DNA of 64,000 bases from Solirubrobacter taibaiensis (GTDB lineage: Bacteria > Actinomycetota > Thermoleophilia > Solirubrobacterales > Solirubrobacteraceae). The DNA lies in NCBI GenBank assembly GCA_027587225.1, contig JAPDDQ010000028.1, positions 38,003-102,002 on the forward strand, in the 5' to 3' direction. The stretch's first letter is position 1, and every line of letters begins with the position of its first letter. Under the pieces are notes generated by a model that ran no database searches, was not told the origin of the DNA, and saw only the letters and a program-made list of their open reading frames with translations. The position numbers and the translations under genes are program-made. Below are positions 31,618 to 39,974 of this stretch, one piece after another.

Positions 31618-32481
31618 CTAACTCGGAGCCGAGGCCGGGTGGGGCGTTGCTGTCCAGCTGGCGAGCAGGTCGAGCGCCTGGGCCGAGCGGGTGCCCGGTT
31701 CGGCGCTGAAGACGGCGAGGAGCAGGCCGTTGTCGGCGGACAGTTGCATGACTTCGTAGTCGAGCTCGAGGTCGCCGACGGTGGGGTGGTGCAGGCGTTT
31801 GCGGCCGGTGTCGTGGGAGCGGACGTTGTGCGCGGCCCACCACTGGCGGAACGGCTCGCTGCGGGTGGAGAGCTCGCCGATGAGGTCCGTCAGCGCGCGG
31901 TCGTACGGGTTGCGGCCGGCTTCGGCGCGCAGCGCGGCGACGAGCTCTTTGGCGTTCTTCTCCCAGTCGGGGAAGAACTGCTGCGCGGCGGGATCGAGGA
32001 AGGTGAAGCGCGCGGCGTTGGGCGGTTGCTCGCGGCTGTCGAACATCGGGGCGTACAGGGCGCGGCCGAGCGCATTCGCGTAGACAGCGTCGCCGCGCAG
32101 GTTGCCGACGCTCGCCGGTGAGCCGATCGAATCCACGATGCGCTGCGTGACGGGACGGATCTGCTGCGCGCTGGTGCGGGGGCGTCGCTTCGCGGTCACC
32201 GGGCCGGCGGCTCGGGCGAGGTCGAAGAGGTGGGCGCGCTCGGCGTCGTCGAGCAACAGTGCGTCGGCGAGCGCGTCGAGGACGCCGTCGGAGACGCCGC
32301 TCGCATTCCCTTGTTCCAGGCGTTTGTAATAGCCGACGCTGACGCCGGCCACCGCCGCGACTTCCTCGCGGCGCAGCCCCTGGACCTGCCGACGCCCGAA
32401 CGTGCGCAGTCCGGCCTGCTCGGGTGTGACCTGCGCCCGGCGGCTGGTGAGGAACTGCGACAGCTCGTTGCCCTGGTCCAC
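31618..32481 (-). CDS. XRE-family regulator with MmyB-like ligand domain (paralogue 3)
   Basis: 287 residues from GTG 32481, chosen because it matches the N-terminus of the paralogues ('GNELSQFLTSRRAQVTPEQAG'). HTH 'RQVQGLRREEVAAVAGVSVG' at about 31-50; MmyB-like domain with 'ARFTFLDPAAQQFFPDWEKN' and 'NVRSHDTGRKRLHHPTVGDLELDYEV'. It diverges more in the HTH than the other two (GVSVGYYKRLEQGNASG versus GVSADYYRRLERGQVSG), in line with the degenerate operator D in front of its divergent partner, the aldo/keto reductase. Confidence 0.92.
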   Translation of the reverse strand: MDQGNELSQFLTSRRAQVTPEQAGLRTFGRRQVQGLRREEVAAVAGVSVGYYKRLEQGNASGVSDGVLDALADALLLDDAERAHLFDLARAAGPVTAKRRPRTSAQQIRPVTQRIVDSIGSPASVGNLRGDAVYANALGRALYAPMFDSREQPPNAARFTFLDPAAQQFFPDWEKNAKELVAALRAEAGRNPYDRALTDLIGELSTRSEPFRQWWAAHNVRSHDTGRKRLHHPTVGDLELDYEVMQLSADNGLLLAVFSAEPGTRSAQALDLLASWTATPHPASAPS

Positions 32482-32521
32482 GGAGCCCAGGGTAGGCCCC
32501 GGAGCGGGGGTTGGGGGGCAC

Positions 32522-32552
32522 CTCTCAGTGACCCTCCGAGCGGGACCCTCCA
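32522..32552. promoter_or_regulatory. Degenerate operator-like site D
   Basis: Two half-sites on the plus strand, CTCTCAGTGACCCTC (32522-32536) and CGAGCGGGACCCTC (32537-32550), resemble the right half of sites A-C and sit 14-15 bp apart. A -10 CATAGT follows at 32570-32575. Weaker match than A-C. Confidence 0.4.
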
Positions 32553-32582
32553 ACGCCTCAGAGCCGGGGCATAGTGGCGGTC

Positions 32583-33566
32583 ATGGACTTCACCAATCTT
32601 GGAACTTCGGGTCTGAAGATCAGCCGGATCACGCTGGGCTGCATGAGCTTCGGCACCCCGAACGACTGGCAGCCGTGGGCGCTGGAGGACGACGCCGCGC
32701 AGCCGTTGTTCCGCCAGGCGCTCGAACTCGGCATCACGTTCTGGGACACCGCCAACGCCTACGGCGCCGGCACCTCCGAGGAGATCGTCGGTCGCGCGAT
32801 CAAGCAGCTCACCACGCGCGAGGAGATCGTGCTGGCGACCAAGATCTTCATGCCCATGCACCAGGGGCCCGGCGGCGGCGGCCTCTCGCGCAAAGCGATC
32901 CTCGAACAGGTCGATGCGTCGCTTCAGCGCCTGGACACCGACTACGTGGACCTGCTGCAGATCCACCGCTTCGATCCCGACGTGCCCGTGGAGGAGACGA
33001 TGGAGGCACTGCACGACGTGGTCAAGGCCGGCAAGGCCCGCTACCTCGGCGCGTCCTCGATGTGGGCGTGGCGGTTCGCGAAGCTCCAGCACGCTGCCGG
33101 CGCCCACGGGTGGACGAAGTTCGTCTCGATGCAGGACCAGTACAGCCTGCTGGCCCGCGAAGAGGAGCGCGAGATGTTCGGCCTGCTCGCCGACCAGGGG
33201 GTCGGCTCCATCCCCTGGAGCCCGCTGGCCGGCGGCAAGGTCACCCGACCGTGGGGCGCTGCCGGAACCGCCCGCGCGCAATCCACCCCGGACACCGACC
33301 AGTACGGTCGCCCGCTGTGGCTCGACACTGACAAGGGGATCGTCGACGCCGTCGAGCGGATCGCGACCGAGCGCGACGTGCCCATGGCCACGATCGCGAT
33401 GGCGTGGGTCCTGCGCAACCCGGTCGTCGACAGCCCGATCATCGGCGCGACGAAGCCGCACCACCTCGCCGACGCCGTCGCCGCCCTCGACATCGAGCTC
33501 ACCGACGACGAAGTCGCCGCGCTCGAAGCGCCGTACGTGCCGCGCACACCGACCTACTTCCACTGA
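32583..33566 (+). CDS. Aldo/keto reductase
   Basis: 327 residues from ATG 32583, 13 nt after the start of the CATAGT -10, so probably leaderless; GTG 32574 overlaps that hexamer and is rejected. NADPH-dependent reductase, TIM barrel. Catalytic tetrad visible: Asp and Tyr in 'FWDTANAYGAGTSEEIVGRA' (about 50-60), Lys in 'IVLATKIFMPM' (about 85), His in 'VDLLQIHRFDP' (about 128). Cofactor region 'IPWSPLAGGKVTRPW' and 'NPIIGATKPHHLADAV'-type segment near 290. Substrate unknown; under likely control of XRE regulator 3. Confidence 0.92.
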   Translation: MDFTNLGTSGLKISRITLGCMSFGTPNDWQPWALEDDAAQPLFRQALELGITFWDTANAYGAGTSEEIVGRAIKQLTTREEIVLATKIFMPMHQGPGGGGLSRKAILEQVDASLQRLDTDYVDLLQIHRFDPDVPVEETMEALHDVVKAGKARYLGASSMWAWRFAKLQHAAGAHGWTKFVSMQDQYSLLAREEEREMFGLLADQGVGSIPWSPLAGGKVTRPWGAAGTARAQSTPDTDQYGRPLWLDTDKGIVDAVERIATERDVPMATIAMAWVLRNPVVDSPIIGATKPHHLADAVAALDIELTDDEVAALEAPYVPRTPTYFH

Positions 33567-33624
33567 AGGCCCGTGGCCGGGTGGTGCCGCGTCGATGCGG
33601 ACGCCCACCGCTACCCTCCGGGCG

Positions 33625-34752
33625 ATGGACGAACGGGTCCTCACCGAGCGGATGATCACGTATGACACCTCCAGCGTTGAGGGTCTGCGTGCGTGCGCCG
33701 GCTTCATCAAGGGCTGGCTCGAGGCTCGCGACATCGCCGTCGAGGACCATCAGTTCGGCGACGTGTTCGCCCTCACGGCGGAGGTCGGCCCGAAGGAAGG
33801 CCCGACGCTCGTCTTCCACGGCCACTACGACGTCGTCCCCGCGCGCAAGGAGCAGTTCACGCCGCGCATCCAGGGCGACCGGCTCGAGGGCCGCGGCTCC
33901 TATGACATGAAGGGCGGGCTCGCGGCGATGATGTGCGCGATGCACGACCTGCGCGATCAGCAGGACGTGCGGATCCGCTTCGTGGCCGTCCCGGACGAGG
34001 AGTCCGAGGAGATCGACCAGCGCACGTCGGACCTGCTGGTCAAGGCGGGCTACGTGGGCGACTTCGCGATCACCGGCGAGCCGACCAACCTCCACGTCGG
34101 CGTGCAGGCCAAGGGCGTGCTCGCGCTGCGCATCCTGGTGTTCGGCACGTCCGCGCACGGCTCCACGCCGTGGCTCGGCGACAACGCGGTGTTGAAGGCG
34201 ATCGACGTCTTTAGGCGAATTGAGTCGATGCCGTTCACCCTTGAGTCCTCGGAGCTGTTCGACCGGCCCTCAGTGAACCTGGGCCGGATCGTCGGCGGCG
34301 ACGCACCGAACAAGGTGCCCGAGGAATGCGCCATGGACGTCGACATCCGTTATCTGCCCGAGCAGGATCCCGGTGAGCTTCTCGCCCAGATCCGCGCGAT
34401 CCCGGACGTCCACGTCGCGCGTTCCTTCATCTGGCCGCCCGCGCGCGTCTCGCCGCGCAACCCGTACGTGCTCGCGCTCTGCCAGGCCGCTTCCCGGCTC
34501 ACCGACGGCGAGTCGATGAGCGTCGGCCGTGACGGCGCGTCGGACGCGGTCGCCTTCCAGAAGGCGGGCGTGCCCGCCGTGGAGTTCGGGCCCTCCGGCG
34601 GCGGCCATCACGGCCCCGACGAGTGGGTCTCGATCGACTCGCTGGCCCGCTACCGCCGGGCACTCGTGGACTTCGCCCGCGATGTGCCGAAGCGGTTCCC
34701 GGCCGGCGGTGACACCGGCGAGCTGCGCGCTGTCGAGGGCGGCCTGGCGTGA
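33625..34752 (+). CDS. M20-family metallopeptidase (ArgE/DapE/carboxypeptidase G2-like)
   Basis: 375 residues from ATG 33625. Zinc motifs: 'LVFHGHYDVVPA' (His, Asp; about 70), bridging Asp in 'EGRGSYDMKGGLAAMM' (about 95), catalytic Glu pair in 'VAVPDEESEEIDQRTSDLL' (about 130), 'AITGEPTNLHVGVQAKG' (about 155), dimer-domain His in 'GTSAHGSTPWLGDNA' and the final ligand in 'GPSGGGHHGPDEWVS' (about 330). Cytosolic. Probably deacylates or hydrolyses an N-acyl amino acid or dipeptide. Overlaps the LCP gene by 4 nt. Confidence 0.9.
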   Translation: MDERVLTERMITYDTSSVEGLRACAGFIKGWLEARDIAVEDHQFGDVFALTAEVGPKEGPTLVFHGHYDVVPARKEQFTPRIQGDRLEGRGSYDMKGGLAAMMCAMHDLRDQQDVRIRFVAVPDEESEEIDQRTSDLLVKAGYVGDFAITGEPTNLHVGVQAKGVLALRILVFGTSAHGSTPWLGDNAVLKAIDVFRRIESMPFTLESSELFDRPSVNLGRIVGGDAPNKVPEECAMDVDIRYLPEQDPGELLAQIRAIPDVHVARSFIWPPARVSPRNPYVLALCQAASRLTDGESMSVGRDGASDAVAFQKAGVPAVEFGPSGGGHHGPDEWVSIDSLARYRRALVDFARDVPKRFPAGGDTGELRAVEGGLA

Positions 34753-36299
34753 AGGACCCGAACCGCCCACCGCGGCCGGGCCGCGGGGTGCTCCTGCGCG
34801 CCCTGTTCGCCTGCGTGCTGACGGTCTCGCTCTCGGCCACCGCGGTCGCCTCGGCCGTCTGGCTCGAAGGCCATGAGCTCGTCGAGGCGGTCAACCGCGA
34901 CGGACGGACGATCATCGACGTACCGGAGGTCGACCGGGCGGATGCCGGCGATCCGCGCACGTTCCTGATCCTCGGCACGGACGAGCGCTACGCCGACAAG
35001 GTGGCCGGCGTGAAGCCGCGCTCGGACACGATGCTGCTGCTCCGCGTCGATCCTGACGCCCGGCGGGTCGCGGTCATGTCGATCCCGCGCGACCTGAAGG
35101 TGCAGATCCCCGGCGGGGGGACGAACAAGATCAACGTCGCCTATGAGCTCGGCGGGCCGCGCAAGACGGTCTCGACGATCAAGCGGCTGTTCAAGGACGC
35201 GACGGACAAGAGCTTCCCGATCAACCACGTGATGGCCGTCAGCTTCGGCGGCTTCCGGCGCGCGGTCAACTACGTCGACGGCGTTTACGTGGACATCGAC
35301 CGCCGCTACTACAACGACAACTCGACCGCCGCCGCGGGCGAGGCCTACGCGACGATCGACGTACAGCCCGGCTACCAGAAGCTCAAGGGTCAGGACGCGC
35401 TCGACTACGTCCGCTACCGCCACGGCGACAACGACTTCTTCCGCGCCTCGCGCCAGCAGGACTTCCTGCGCCAGATCTCGCACCAGGACGGCGTCCGCGC
35501 ACTGCTCGACGTGAGCAAGCGCAAGGAGCTCGCGACCGTCTTCGGGCGCTATTTCGAGGTCGATGACTCCTTCACGAAGGCGTCGAACCTGATCGCGCTG
35601 GCGCAGCTCGGCCTGTACATGGCGCAGGAGAAGGCGCCGATCAACGAGGTCCGGTTCCCGGCCACGGAGGCGGAGAACCCGGCGGTCGACTCCTACCTGT
35701 ACGTCAAGGACTCCGACCTGCGCAAGACGTACGACGAGTTCATGACCGGCGAGGGTTCCTCGAACCCACGGCGCCTGGACGCGACGACCAAGCCGGAGCC
35801 CACGGCGACGCCCGCCGGGGGCAAGAAGAAGACGAAGAGCCGCCCGTCGGCGGTCAAGGGCCTCGAGGAAGCGGCCACCGAGGGCGAGAACATGGCGGTG
35901 CTCGTCGCGAGCGAGAACAAGCTCAAGTTCCCGTTCTACTTCCCGAGCCGCCGCAAGATCGGCTCGCGCTACGCCGACCCCGAGCCGCGGATCTACTCGA
36001 TCCGCGACGGGCAGAACAAGCTGCACAAGGCGTACCGGCTCACGCTCAACGCCGGTTCCTGGAGCGAGTACTACGGCATCCAGGGAATGACCTGGAAGAA
36101 CCCGCCGATCCTGGATGACCCGGACCGGGTGCGCGACGTCAACGGCCGCAAGCTCGAGCTCTTCTACGACGGCAGCCGCATCCGGCGCGTCGCCTGGCGC
36201 ACCAAGAACGGCGTCTACTGGGTGACGAACACGCTCACGCTGTCGATCCCCAACAGCAGGCTGATCGCGATCGCGAGCAGCCTGCGACGGTTGAAGTAG
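34749..36299 (+). CDS. LytR-CpsA-Psr family envelope ligase
   Basis: 516 residues; GTG 34749 overlaps the previous stop (GTGA). Short cytoplasmic N-terminus, one membrane segment (about 15-38), then the LCP domain (about 75-240): 'RTFLILGTDERYADKV', 'RSDTMLLLRVDPDARRVAVMSIPRDLKVQIP', 'INVAYELGG', 'LDYVRYRHGDNDFFRASRQQDFL'. The conserved Asp/Arg residues that hold polyprenyl pyrophosphate are present. About 250 extra C-terminal residues include a Lys/Pro-rich linker and a beta domain. LCP proteins attach glycopolymers from lipid carriers to the wall, fitting the polysaccharide genes that follow. Confidence 0.9.
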   Translation: MKDPNRPPRPGRGVLLRALFACVLTVSLSATAVASAVWLEGHELVEAVNRDGRTIIDVPEVDRADAGDPRTFLILGTDERYADKVAGVKPRSDTMLLLRVDPDARRVAVMSIPRDLKVQIPGGGTNKINVAYELGGPRKTVSTIKRLFKDATDKSFPINHVMAVSFGGFRRAVNYVDGVYVDIDRRYYNDNSTAAAGEAYATIDVQPGYQKLKGQDALDYVRYRHGDNDFFRASRQQDFLRQISHQDGVRALLDVSKRKELATVFGRYFEVDDSFTKASNLIALAQLGLYMAQEKAPINEVRFPATEAENPAVDSYLYVKDSDLRKTYDEFMTGEGSSNPRRLDATTKPEPTATPAGGKKKTKSRPSAVKGLEEAATEGENMAVLVASENKLKFPFYFPSRRKIGSRYADPEPRIYSIRDGQNKLHKAYRLTLNAGSWSEYYGIQGMTWKNPPILDDPDRVRDVNGRKLELFYDGSRIRRVAWRTKNGVYWVTNTLTLSIPNSRLIAIASSLRRLK

Positions 36300-36302
36300 C
36301 GC

Positions 36303-37511
36303 CTACTTCGAGGTCTTGTGGCGGGTGCGCTTCTCGCAGTCGCCCGAGATCTTCACGAGCTTGCGGTTGCCGGGCCACTCGGACTCGATGACGGTGTCGT
36401 AGCCGGCGCCGCACTTGATGGTCGCGCGGCCGCGGGCGATGATCGCGGTGATCGTGTCGTTGCCGTCACCGCCGTCGACGGTGGTCTTGGCGCCCGACGT
36501 GACCTTGATCTTGTCGTTGCCGGTGCCGCCGTTGATGATCGAGCGCAGCCCGCCGCCCTGCAGGAAGTCGTCGCCGTCCTGGCCGAAGATGGTGTTGGTG
36601 CCGCGGCCGCCGTAGATCGTGTCGTTGCCCGCGCCGCCGTCGAGGAGGTCGCTGGCCTGCTTGGCACCGGCGAGCGCGTCGTGGTTCTGGTCGCCCCAGA
36701 GGACGTCTTCGCCGCCGAGGCCGGTGATCTTGTCCGAGCCGGCGCCGCCGCGCAGGTTGTCGTTGAGCTCGGTGCCCGCACGGCTGCCGCCGTCATTGCC
36801 CGTGGTGGCGCTGATGCCCTTCAGCGGGTCGACCGGGGCGGCCTGCTCGATGACGATCTCGCAATTGACGATGCGGGCGTCGCGGATCCGGGCGGCGACG
36901 GCCCGGCCCCACTGGGTGCCACGCGGGGGCACGTACAGCGTGTCGTTGCCGCTGCCGCAGTCCACGTCGTCGACGAGGCTGTCGCCGTTGACGTAGATGA
37001 CGTCGTCGCCGTCCTCACCGAAGATGTGGTCGGGGCCGCTGTCGAAGTGGATGGTGTCGTTGCCCGGGCCGCCGAAGAGCTCGTCGCCGCCGGACCCGCC
37101 GTGGATCGTGTCGTGGCCGTCGCCGCCCTCGATGCGATCGGGGGCCGCGCCGGCGTCGAGGTTGTCGTCGCCCGCGCCGCCGTGGAGCGTGTCGTGGCCG
37201 AAGCCGCCGGTCGCGACGTCGTTGCCGTCGCCGCCGTCGAGCACGTCGTCGCCGGAGCTGCCGTCGAGGATGTCGTCGCCCGCGCCGCCGTCGGCGAAGT
37301 CCGGTCCGGTGTCGCCGAACAGCCGGTCGTTGCCGCCCAGACCGAGGATGCGGTCGGCGCCGCCGTTGCCGTTGATGTGGTCCGCGCCCTCGGTGCCGGA
37401 GAGCGCCTCGGCGGCGTTGGAACCGGTGACGGTCTTCGCCGTGGCCGCGGCGGCCGGGGCGAGGGCGGCGACCAGCGCCGTAGCGAGAACAGCGTAGATC
37501 CGAGAGGACAT
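36303..37511 (-). CDS. Secreted RTX (hemolysin-type calcium-binding repeat) protein
   Basis: 402 residues; signal peptide 1-26 (MSSRIYAVLATALVAALAPA, then AAATA). Two blocks of nonapeptide GGxGxDxLx repeats, residues about 45-190 ('GGNDRLFGDTGPDFADGG', 'GGDGNDVATGGFGHDTLHGG') and 255-370, fold into calcium-filled beta-rolls. Between and after them are short domains with Cys pairs ('DDVDCGSGNDTL...NCEIV', 'KCGAGYD...GDCEKR'). No enzymatic domain is seen, so a structural or adhesive surface role is likely. Shine-Dalgarno AGAAGAG precedes the ATG. Convergent with the LCP gene. Confidence 0.9.
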   Translation of the reverse strand: MSSRIYAVLATALVAALAPAAAATAKTVTGSNAAEALSGTEGADHINGNGGADRILGLGGNDRLFGDTGPDFADGGAGDDILDGSSGDDVLDGGDGNDVATGGFGHDTLHGGAGDDNLDAGAAPDRIEGGDGHDTIHGGSGGDELFGGPGNDTIHFDSGPDHIFGEDGDDVIYVNGDSLVDDVDCGSGNDTLYVPPRGTQWGRAVAARIRDARIVNCEIVIEQAAPVDPLKGISATTGNDGGSRAGTELNDNLRGGAGSDKITGLGGEDVLWGDQNHDALAGAKQASDLLDGGAGNDTIYGGRGTNTIFGQDGDDFLQGGGLRSIINGGTGNDKIKVTSGAKTTVDGGDGNDTITAIIARGRATIKCGAGYDTVIESEWPGNRKLVKISGDCEKRTRHKTSK

Positions 37512-37553
37512 GCTCTTCTAATCGACGGCGTCCTTCTAAGCTGAAGCGCCCTT

Positions 37554-38867
37554 ATGAGCACCAATCGAGAACCGATCGGCGTGATCGGCACGGGCTATGT
37601 CGGGCTGGTCACCGCCGCGGGATTCGCGGAGCTCGGCAATGAGGTCTACTGCATCGACATCGACAGCGAGAAGATCGAGGGCCTCAAGAACGGCAAGATT
37701 CCCATCTGGGAGCCGGGGCTGGAGGACCTGGTCGCCAAGCATCGCGACCGGATGCACTTCTCCACCGACATCCGCGACGCGCTCCAGCACGCGCGCCTGC
37801 TGTTCGTCGCGGTCGGCACGCCGCCGACGTACTCCGGCGACGCCGACCTGTCCGCGGTCAACGCGGTCGTCGACTCCATGCCGCCGTCCGACGAGCACGC
37901 GCTCGTGATGAAGTCCACCGTGCCGGTCGGCACGGGCGAGACCATCAAGCGCGTCTTCAAGGAGCAGGGCAAGGCCGGCTTCCGCTACGTGTCCTGTCCC
38001 GAGTTCCTCAAGGAGGGATCGGCGATCAAGGACTTCCTGGAGCCCGATCGGGTCGTGGTCGGTGACGACGGCGACTGGGCCGGCGACGCGGTCGTCGACC
38101 TCTACGCGCCGCTCAACGCGCCGCTCGTGCGCACGGACATCAAGAGCGCCGAGATGGTCAAGCTCGCGTCCAACGCCTTCCTGGCGACGAAGATCTCGTT
38201 CATCAATGAGATCGCCAACGTGTGCGAGGAAACCGGCGCGGACGTCGTCGAGGTCGCGAAGGGCATGGGCCTGGACAACCGCATCGGGCCGAAGTTCCTG
38301 CAGGCGGGCATCGGCTTCGGCGGCTCGTGCTTCCCGAAGGACGTCACCGCGCTCAAGCAGCTCGCGGGCAACTCGGGCTACCACTTCCAGCTCCTGAACT
38401 CGGTGATCGAGGTCAACGAGCTGCAGAAGCGGCGCGTCATCGCCAAGCTCGAGAAGCACCTGGGCAAGTTGGTCGACAAGAAGATCGCGCTGCTGGGCCT
38501 GGCCTTCAAGCCCAACACCGACGACATGCGCGAGGCCTCGTCGCTCGTGCTCTCTTCCCGCCTGCAGGCCGCGGGCGCCCACGTGCGCGCCTACGACCCG
38601 GTGGCCGAGGAGGAGGCGCGCAAGCTCATCCGCGGCGTGTCCTTCAAGTCCACTGCGCTCGAGGCGGTCGAGGACGCCGACGCCGTCGTGCTCGTCACCG
38701 AGTGGCCCGAGTTCTTGGAGCTCTCGCTCACCGAGGTCCGGGAGGCGATGGCGGGCAACCTGCTCGTCGACGGGCGCAACCTGTTCGACCCGGGCGCCGT
38801 GCGCGACGCCGGGCTGGTCTACGAAGGGGTCGGCCGGGCCGCGAGCTCAGCGCATCAGGAGGTCTGA
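37554..38867 (+). CDS. ugd: UDP-glucose 6-dehydrogenase
   Basis: 437 residues. Oxidises UDP-glucose to UDP-glucuronate with two NAD+. NAD-binding 'IGVIGTGYVGLVTAAGFAELG' at about 8-28; 'STVPVGTGETI' (about 122); 'CPEFLKEGSAIKDFLEPDRVVVG' (about 145-168); catalytic Cys in 'GIGFGGSCFPKDVTALKQLA' (about 262); C-terminal 'LGLAFKPNTDDMREASSLVL' (about 318). Opens a three-gene sugar-nucleotide cluster. TAAGCT at 37537-37542 may be its -10. Confidence 0.95.
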   Translation: MSTNREPIGVIGTGYVGLVTAAGFAELGNEVYCIDIDSEKIEGLKNGKIPIWEPGLEDLVAKHRDRMHFSTDIRDALQHARLLFVAVGTPPTYSGDADLSAVNAVVDSMPPSDEHALVMKSTVPVGTGETIKRVFKEQGKAGFRYVSCPEFLKEGSAIKDFLEPDRVVVGDDGDWAGDAVVDLYAPLNAPLVRTDIKSAEMVKLASNAFLATKISFINEIANVCEETGADVVEVAKGMGLDNRIGPKFLQAGIGFGGSCFPKDVTALKQLAGNSGYHFQLLNSVIEVNELQKRRVIAKLEKHLGKLVDKKIALLGLAFKPNTDDMREASSLVLSSRLQAAGAHVRAYDPVAEEEARKLIRGVSFKSTALEAVEDADAVVLVTEWPEFLELSLTEVREAMAGNLLVDGRNLFDPGAVRDAGLVYEGVGRAASSAHQEV

Positions 38868-38873
38868 GGCGGC

Positions 38874-39974
38874 ATGCAGGCCCTCATCCTCGCCGGCGGC
38901 GAGGGCACGCGGCTGCGGCCACTGACCTCGGCTGTACCCAAGCCGGTCGTCCCGCTGGTCGACCGCCCGTTCATCGTGTTCATGATCGACTGGCTGCGCC
39001 GGCACGGCGTGGACGATGTCGTGATGTCCTGCGGGCACCTGGCCGACGGCGTGCGCGCCGTGCTCGGCGACGGCTCGGCGGTCGGCGTCCGGCTGCGGTA
39101 CATGGAGGAACCGAAGCCGCTCGGCACCGGCGGGGCGCTCAAATACGCGCAGGAGCTGCTCGACGAGCGGTTCCTGATGCTCAACGGCGACACGCTGACG
39201 GACCTGGACCTGACGGCGCAGATCGCGACGCACGAGCGGGTCGGCGCGCAGGCCACCCTCGCGCTGTACGCGGTCGAGGACCCGTCGTCCTACGGGCTGG
39301 TGCGCTTGGGGGACGACGGCGCCGTGCGCGAGTTCGTCGAGAAGCCCGCGCCCGACCAGATCGACACGAACAACATCTCCGCGGGCGCGTACGTGCTCGA
39401 GCGGTCGGTGCTGGACCTGCTCGTCTACGGGGAGCGCGCGTCGATCGAGCGCGACGTGTTCCCGCGCCTGGTCGGCAACGGGCTCTACGGCCATGTCTCC
39501 GGCGGCTATTGGATGGACATCGGGACGCCGGAGCGCTACCTCGAGGCCACGTTCGACATCCTCGAGGGCAACGTCGCGACGGAGGTCTCCGAGCGGCTCG
39601 GTGAGACGTTCCTGTGCGTGGAGGAAGGCGTCACGCGTGACGGTCGCATCATCCCGCCGGCGCTGATCGAGGCAGGCTGCGTGATCGGCGCGGGCGCGCG
39701 CGTGGGTGGTCGCGCGGTGCTCGAGCGCAACGTCACCGTCGGCGCGGGCACGATCATCGAGAGCGCCGTCGTGATGGAGGGCGCACGGATCGGCGCGAAC
39801 TGCGCGCTGCACAACTGCATCATCGCTGCGGGCGTGACGATCGGCGATCACTGCACCATCAACGGGCTCAGCGTCGTCGGCGAGGGCGTGACGCTCGGAG
39901 CCGGTAACCAGCTTTCGCACGGGGCCCGGCTGTTCCCGGGTGTCTCACTACCCGAAGGAGCACTGCTCTTCTGA
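38874..39974 (+). CDS. NDP-sugar pyrophosphorylase (mannose-1-phosphate guanylyltransferase-like)
   Basis: 366 residues. Nucleotidyltransferase signature 'LILAGGEGTRLRPLTSAVPKPVVPL' within residues 4-28, 'LNGDTLTDLDL' (about 102), 'GLVRLGDDGAVREFVEKP' (about 142-160), 'YWMDIGTPERYLEA' (about 212). The C-terminal left-handed beta-helix (about 250-366, hexad repeats such as 'VIGAGARVGGRAVLERNVTVGAGTII') matches the GMPP/GlmU-like class. Sugar specificity (Man-1-P versus Glc-1-P) cannot be fixed by reading; the adjacent phosphomannose isomerase favours GDP-mannose. Confidence 0.85.
   Translation: MQALILAGGEGTRLRPLTSAVPKPVVPLVDRPFIVFMIDWLRRHGVDDVVMSCGHLADGVRAVLGDGSAVGVRLRYMEEPKPLGTGGALKYAQELLDERFLMLNGDTLTDLDLTAQIATHERVGAQATLALYAVEDPSSYGLVRLGDDGAVREFVEKPAPDQIDTNNISAGAYVLERSVLDLLVYGERASIERDVFPRLVGNGLYGHVSGGYWMDIGTPERYLEATFDILEGNVATEVSERLGETFLCVEEGVTRDGRIIPPALIEAGCVIGAGARVGGRAVLERNVTVGAGTIIESAVVMEGARIGANCALHNCIIAAGVTIGDHCTINGLSVVGEGVTLGAGNQLSHGARLFPGVSLPEGALLF

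Noticed and set aside
36303..37544. Plus-strand frame of 408 codons covering the RTX gene
   Set aside because: Val/Ala/Asp repeat pattern is the antisense image of the GGxGxD nonapeptides; the minus-strand frame has a signal peptide and the known repeat.
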